Shown in pieces: positions 60,494 through 64,000 of a stretch of 64,000 nucleotides of DNA. The position numbers and the translations under genes were made by a program. The stretch is from NCBI RefSeq assembly GCF_029962835.1, contig NC_080583.1, positions 2,294,001-2,358,000 of the forward strand, written 5' to 3'. The notes under the pieces are model-generated. The model saw nothing but the letters and a program-made list of their open reading frames with translations. It ran no database searches and had not been told where the DNA came from. The stretch is from Magnolia sinica. Taxonomy: Eukaryota > Streptophyta > Magnoliopsida > Magnoliales > Magnoliaceae. The stretch's first letter is position 1, and each line of letters starts with the position of its first letter.

Positions 60494-62066
60494 TACTCTG
60501 GCAGAATGTGGTGCTTGTGACACTGCCGCTCTGGGCTCTGGTTAACAATCCGAACGTGACGCGAATTTCCTGCTATCACTGTTACAAGGAACACGTGTAA
60601 CCGAAGTTCCGAAAAATAAGGTAGATTTAGGAAGCGTATTGGCTGGTGTACCTCACACCAGTTATATAGCTGCTCTATTCACGCCAGTAAGATTTGTAGA
60701 CTGGTCATGAAGTATGTGTCATGTCTAAACCACACCAGTTACATAGCTGCTCTATTCATGCCAGCAAGATTTGTAGACTGATCATGAAGTATGTGTTATA
60801 TCCAAACCGTTCGTTCATCTATTTAGTGAGCTTGGATTCATATAATAGCCACGAAAATATTGAATAGGATAACAATCCGATCATGACGCGAATTTCCTGC
60901 AATCACTGTTACAAGGAACATGTGTAACCGAAGCTCCGAAAAATAAGGTAGGAAGCGGATTGGCTGGTGTACCTCACACCAATTGTATAACTGCTCTATT
61001 GATGTCAGCAAGTTTTGTAGGCTGATCGTGAAGTCTGTGTTATATCTAAGTCATTCATCCATTTAGTGAGCTTGTCTTAATGCTTTAGACTAAAAATAAG
61101 ATAAATTTAAGTATCAAGTGGATTAAAGTGAAAAAAGGTCACCACAGTTTCCAATCAATATGCAAAACCAAAAATAAAAAAATTCCTCTTCATTCCAGTC
61201 TTTGTAATGAACACATTGGATGGGAAATAAATGTTATCGTGTGCCATACATAGTTTTTAACAATGAAAATCATTATCTCTCTTACTATTTACGGTGTGGT
61301 TCATTTTTTCCATAATGCTTTAAAATGATTTCTAAAAATATATGAACGGTGTAGATATAATAAATACATCATTGTAGGGCCATATAACTTTTATCTCCTT
61401 TGAACCGTTACTTGAACTTGGAGCTTGAAGTGCGTCAGTGCTCGTCTTCTCACCACACGTACCTACAACAGCTACATAGCTGGTGTGAGGCACACCAGCC
61501 AATTCGCTTCCGTAGATTCAGAACTCAATTGGGCCCACCACAATAAACGGTGGAAAATGTTCATCCACCACAGAAACCTTCTTGTGTCCCACAGAGGTTT
61601 TAGATAAGGTTGATATTCTGTTTTCCCTTTATCTTGGCGAGAATCACCATGTGAACGGGTTGGATTGCATTGCATGCAGATATTGCGGTGAGCCCCAGTG
61701 GTGGGCGTTTCCATCTCCACCGATTATTATGGTGTGGCCTACTTGAGTTTTTCATCTGCCTACTTTTCCATCATGCCTAATATGAGCCGCAGAAACTGAC
61801 GATAGAATTGATATCAACCGCACATCACGGTGGGCCCACGGAAATACGGGCTCCAAGTAACAGTTTAATAAGGTTGTAGGAATTGTACGTCCTTAGGTTG
61901 TTTCAATTTCCATCTAGTTAGTTACAAGAGTAAATCACTATAAAATTGATTTTCTGGTCCATCTAATCAGGTCTCAAAATTTTGGACGGTTTAATTTGAA
62001 TAAATTTCATCCGACATGTAGAATTTACTAGCGCACGAGTATCAAACACCACATAATACCAGAGTA
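60494..62066. mobile_element. TACTCTGG-ended TIR element containing a foldback MITE
   Basis: Left TACTCTGGCAGAATGTGGTG and right, read in reverse, TACTCTGGTATTATGTGGTG are inverted repeats; the right subterminal segment matches that of 36499-36866. The interior holds the GCTGGTG-family foldback MITE (60630-61511) and a tandem duplication. No transposase. No target duplication found. Confidence 0.6.
60621..61520. mobile_element. foldback MITE, GCTGGTG family, with internal tandem duplication
   Basis: The element is 60630-61511, from GGAAGCGTATTGGCTGGTG to CACCAGCCAATTCGCTTCC. The flanks GTAGATTTA (60621-60629) and GTAGATTCA (61512-61520) match at 8/9. A second complete left terminus GGAAGCGGATTGGCTGGTG lies at about 60953, preceded by a copy of the upstream host sequence (ACGCGAATTTCCTGC at 60558 and 60881), so a ~323-bp segment spanning host DNA and element end is duplicated in tandem. 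Confidence 0.8.
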
Positions 62067-62215
62067 CTAAAGCATCTGTAATTTGTAGAACGGAATGCTG
62101 TTGAGAACTGGAAACAACCTCAGGCCTCGTGTTAACTGAGCTGGAGACAACGACAGTGGCACTTTCGTAATTGAAACGAAAGAACAGGACAAATAACAAA
62201 AGATATATATTTTAT

Positions 62216-62470
62216 TTATTTCCAAAGAAAAAATCAGGTGGACCGTCTCTACCCACTCCCCCCCCCCCCCTTCTCTCTCTCTTTTTATTTTTTGCTTTCT
62301 CTCTCTCGTCTGATTGAACTGAAAAAAACCGCTCTCGAGTTATTAAAGTCAGGCGCAGCAAAAACCACCTTCTAAAACCGCTCTGGAAATAATCAGGAGC
62401 GGTTTCCGGTTTCCCGTACGGCTCTCTGCAACTGGAGTGGTTTCTCTCGGACTCTTCTGTTTCTGGAAGG
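62216..62470 (+). promoter_or_regulatory. probable promoter/5' leader of a + strand gene
   Basis: A C12 run (62261-62272) followed by CT-rich sequence (TCTCTCTCTCTTTTTATTTT, then GCTTTCTCTCTCTCG) and CpG-containing sequence, typical of plant transcription starts and pyrimidine-rich 5' leaders. No TATA box was assigned with confidence. Confidence 0.4.
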
Positions 62471-62479
62471 GAAGGGGAA

Positions 62480-62542
62480 ATGAGGATGAACCGGCGGTTT
62501 TCCTGTAGACCGGGTTCGATTGGAAAACCGCTGGCGGTTTGA
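62480..62542 (+). CDS. possible 20-aa upstream ORF
   Basis: ATG at 62480 encodes MRMNRRFSCRPGSIGKPLAV and stops with TGA at 62540-62542, the last base of which is the A of the next ATG. It could dampen translation of the downstream frame, or be incidental. Confidence 0.3.
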   Translation: MRMNRRFSCRPGSIGKPLAV

Positions 62543-62670
62543 TGGAGAGTGGTTTTGGGGGGGTTTCTGTCTCTTCTTCGTCCCGCGTTTTGATTGATGG
62601 AGGTGAAGTTCCGGAGCGGATGTCGGATTTTATTCGTCGCTGCGGTTTTAGAGGTGGGGATTTTCTGGAG
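62542..62670 (+). CDS. putative first coding exon of an unrecognised gene (partial)
   Basis: From ATG 62542 the frame reads MESGFGGVSVSSSSRVLIDG, GEVPERMSDFIRRCGFRGGD and FLEV, with balanced amino-acid and codon composition unlike the surrounding T-rich DNA. Two donor candidates end it: GAG|GTGGGG at 62653/62654 and GAG|GTTTGG at 62670/62671. Downstream sequence to the window edge is T-rich, as plant introns are on the sense strand, and the frame would otherwise stop at about 62709. I do not recognise the protein. An alternative start at 62597 (MEVKFRSGCRILFVAAV, another frame) cannot be excluded, nor that this is all 5' UTR. Confidence 0.4.
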
Positions 62671-64000
62671 GTTTGGAATTTTTGTTGGTTTTTTCTTTTT
62701 CTTTTTTAGAAATGTGGATTTGGGCTTTGTTTTTTGTTGCAGGAATTTGGGTTTGGGTGGAAAACTCAAGGGATTTGTGTTGGATTTTTGTTGGGTGGTG
62801 GGGTTTTCCAGGTTTTACTGATCTGTTCGTTTTTTTCTGGAAATTTGGATTTTTTTTTTTTTTTGGGTTTGGGAAGCAGGAATTTGGTTCGAGCTGGGAA
62901 ATTGCTGAAGTTTCCGTTGAAATTTTGGATTTATTTTGTTAGGTTTTACTGATTTTTTTTTTTTTTTTTGGGGGGGGGGGGGTGGCGGCTTTTGAAAGTG
63001 GGTATTTGGTTAGAAACTCAAATTACAGAGGCCTTTTTTTTGGGTATTGGGGTTTTTGAAAGCAGGAATTTGGTTAGAGCTGTAAATGCAGCTTTCTGTT
63101 GAAATTTTACTGGTTTATATATATATATATTAGAGTTCACAGATCTGTTGAAATTTTCTTGGATTCGTTCTTGGTGGGATTTTGTCCACTGGAAGTTTAG
63201 ATTTGGGGGTTTTGGTTTTGGTTTTGGTTTTGGTTTTAGTAGAAGGAATTTTGGGGGAAAACTGAAAATTTCAGATACATTTTTATTTTTTATTTTCCAT
63301 GAATTGGGTTTTTTTTAGGGCTTATTGGTCAATGATATTTTGCTGAAATTCCATGCTTTTGCTTTTAAAAATAAATGGGGAGTCTAGTGTTCTGGGGACA
63401 TTTCTGCTGGCATTTGATTATAAGTGTAGAACATCAGTGGCTTTTGTTCATTTTATTGGTGAAAATGATTTCTGGGGTAGTGTGTTGAGATTTTCTTTAG
63501 ATTTCTTGTTTTGTGCATGCTTTTGCCAGTAGAATTGTAAGATTTTTTTTTTTTATTTGTTAAATATCTTGTAGAATTGCCAGAAGAAAGGTTAGTGGGA
63601 TAAAGATTTTGATCTCTAACACCAGAGCTGGGTTGCATTGTGAAGGATTTTTTTCAGTTGTTATGGTTCATGGTCACATGGAAAGTTTTTCCATTTTACA
63701 TTCTTCTGATTGAAATGGAGATCAAGGGCATGTTTGGATTTCTGCCCATGTCGAGCAGAGTGGATGCTTTTGTGCTGAATCACGAGTAGTATCGTTCCAA
63801 GCATCAAACTATGCTGCTCACAATTTGGGCAGCAAGGCACAGTTTTTTTTTTTTTCATTTCAAATTGTAAAAAGGTGCATGGCGTGGACATTGAGCTGGT
63901 CCAAAGAATCCAATTCAATAGGTTTCTGATCCACCGAAATTGGGATTTTGGGGCAGAGGTCCAAATGCCCTCTTAGGGCTCCTCCATGTTTTACAAAAGG
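62671..64000 (+). other. probable first intron, T-rich, running out of the window
   Basis: Long T and G runs on the + strand (62853-62864, 62954-62982) and near-repeats of GCAGGAATTTGG (62739, 62877, 63063), with TTTCTGTTGAAATTTT-like sequence following two of them. A (TTTTGG)n tract lies at 63207-63238 and a short (TA)n at 63117-63131. No convincing acceptor with a following exon was identified before 64000. Confidence 0.4.

Noticed and set aside
62212-62769. 185-aa open frame on the minus strand (Lys/Pro/Arg-rich)
   Set aside because: It is the antisense of a CT-rich leader and T-rich intron, giving a low-complexity basic peptide. The + strand has better gene-start features.

Overview
This window looks like nuclear DNA of a flowering plant. 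It has GT-AG introns with T-rich sequence, a P-class pentatricopeptide-repeat (PPR) gene close to Arabidopsis At2g01390, tRNA-derived SINEs, LINE RNase H fragments and many layers of LTR, hAT-type and MITE insertions. The very dense dispersed sequence containing GTGGGCCCAC and GGTTTGGAT-like words is what I would expect from a woody magnoliid (Lauraceae/Magnoliaceae type). That placement is an inference from general impression, not a search result.

Only two host genes are supportable. (1) A two-exon PPR gene on the + strand (18919-19711 joined to 22016-23007, 594 aa) encodes a probable organelle RNA-binding protein. (2) The 5' end of an unrecognised + strand gene starts near 62.3-62.7 kb and leaves the window through a T-rich first intron. 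Everything else is mobile-element sequence or sequence with no recognisable function.

Layout. 0-9 kb: two divergently oriented LINE 3' ends with RNase H domains, Tourist-like and foldback MITEs, a TA/GA microsatellite and a 1.3-kb TIR candidate. 9.18-17.56 kb: a complete young LTR retrotransposon on the - strand, with 2.2-2.3 kb LTRs, perfect 5-bp TSD CATAC, a tRNA-Asp-type primer-binding site and a single non-gag/pol 535-aa ORF. 17.6-18.7 kb: an intact SINE with its TSD and a LINE-like tail. 18.9-23.0 kb: the PPR gene, whose 2.3-kb intron is largely filled with three TIR/foldback elements. 23-39 kb: gene-free, with hAT elements (two with perfect 8-bp TSDs), SINEs and MITEs nested in one another. 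39.7-42.7 kb and 51.9-58.8 kb: long TGTAAC-type LTRs in opposite orientations, the right-hand one holding a second solo LTR (5-bp TSD ACCGC) inside a first. 43.8-50.4 kb and 59.7-62.1 kb: a cluster of foldback MITEs. 62.2-64 kb: the partial gene.

The most interesting pattern is a group of foldback elements. At least four families carry different subterminal sequences but share the extreme terminus GGAAGCGGATT and the same palindromic core, and several are flanked by 8-9 bp target duplications. The second is the complete non-autonomous LTR element with an unfamiliar acidic, internally repetitive protein. No CRISPR array, rRNA, functional tRNA gene or viral gene was seen.
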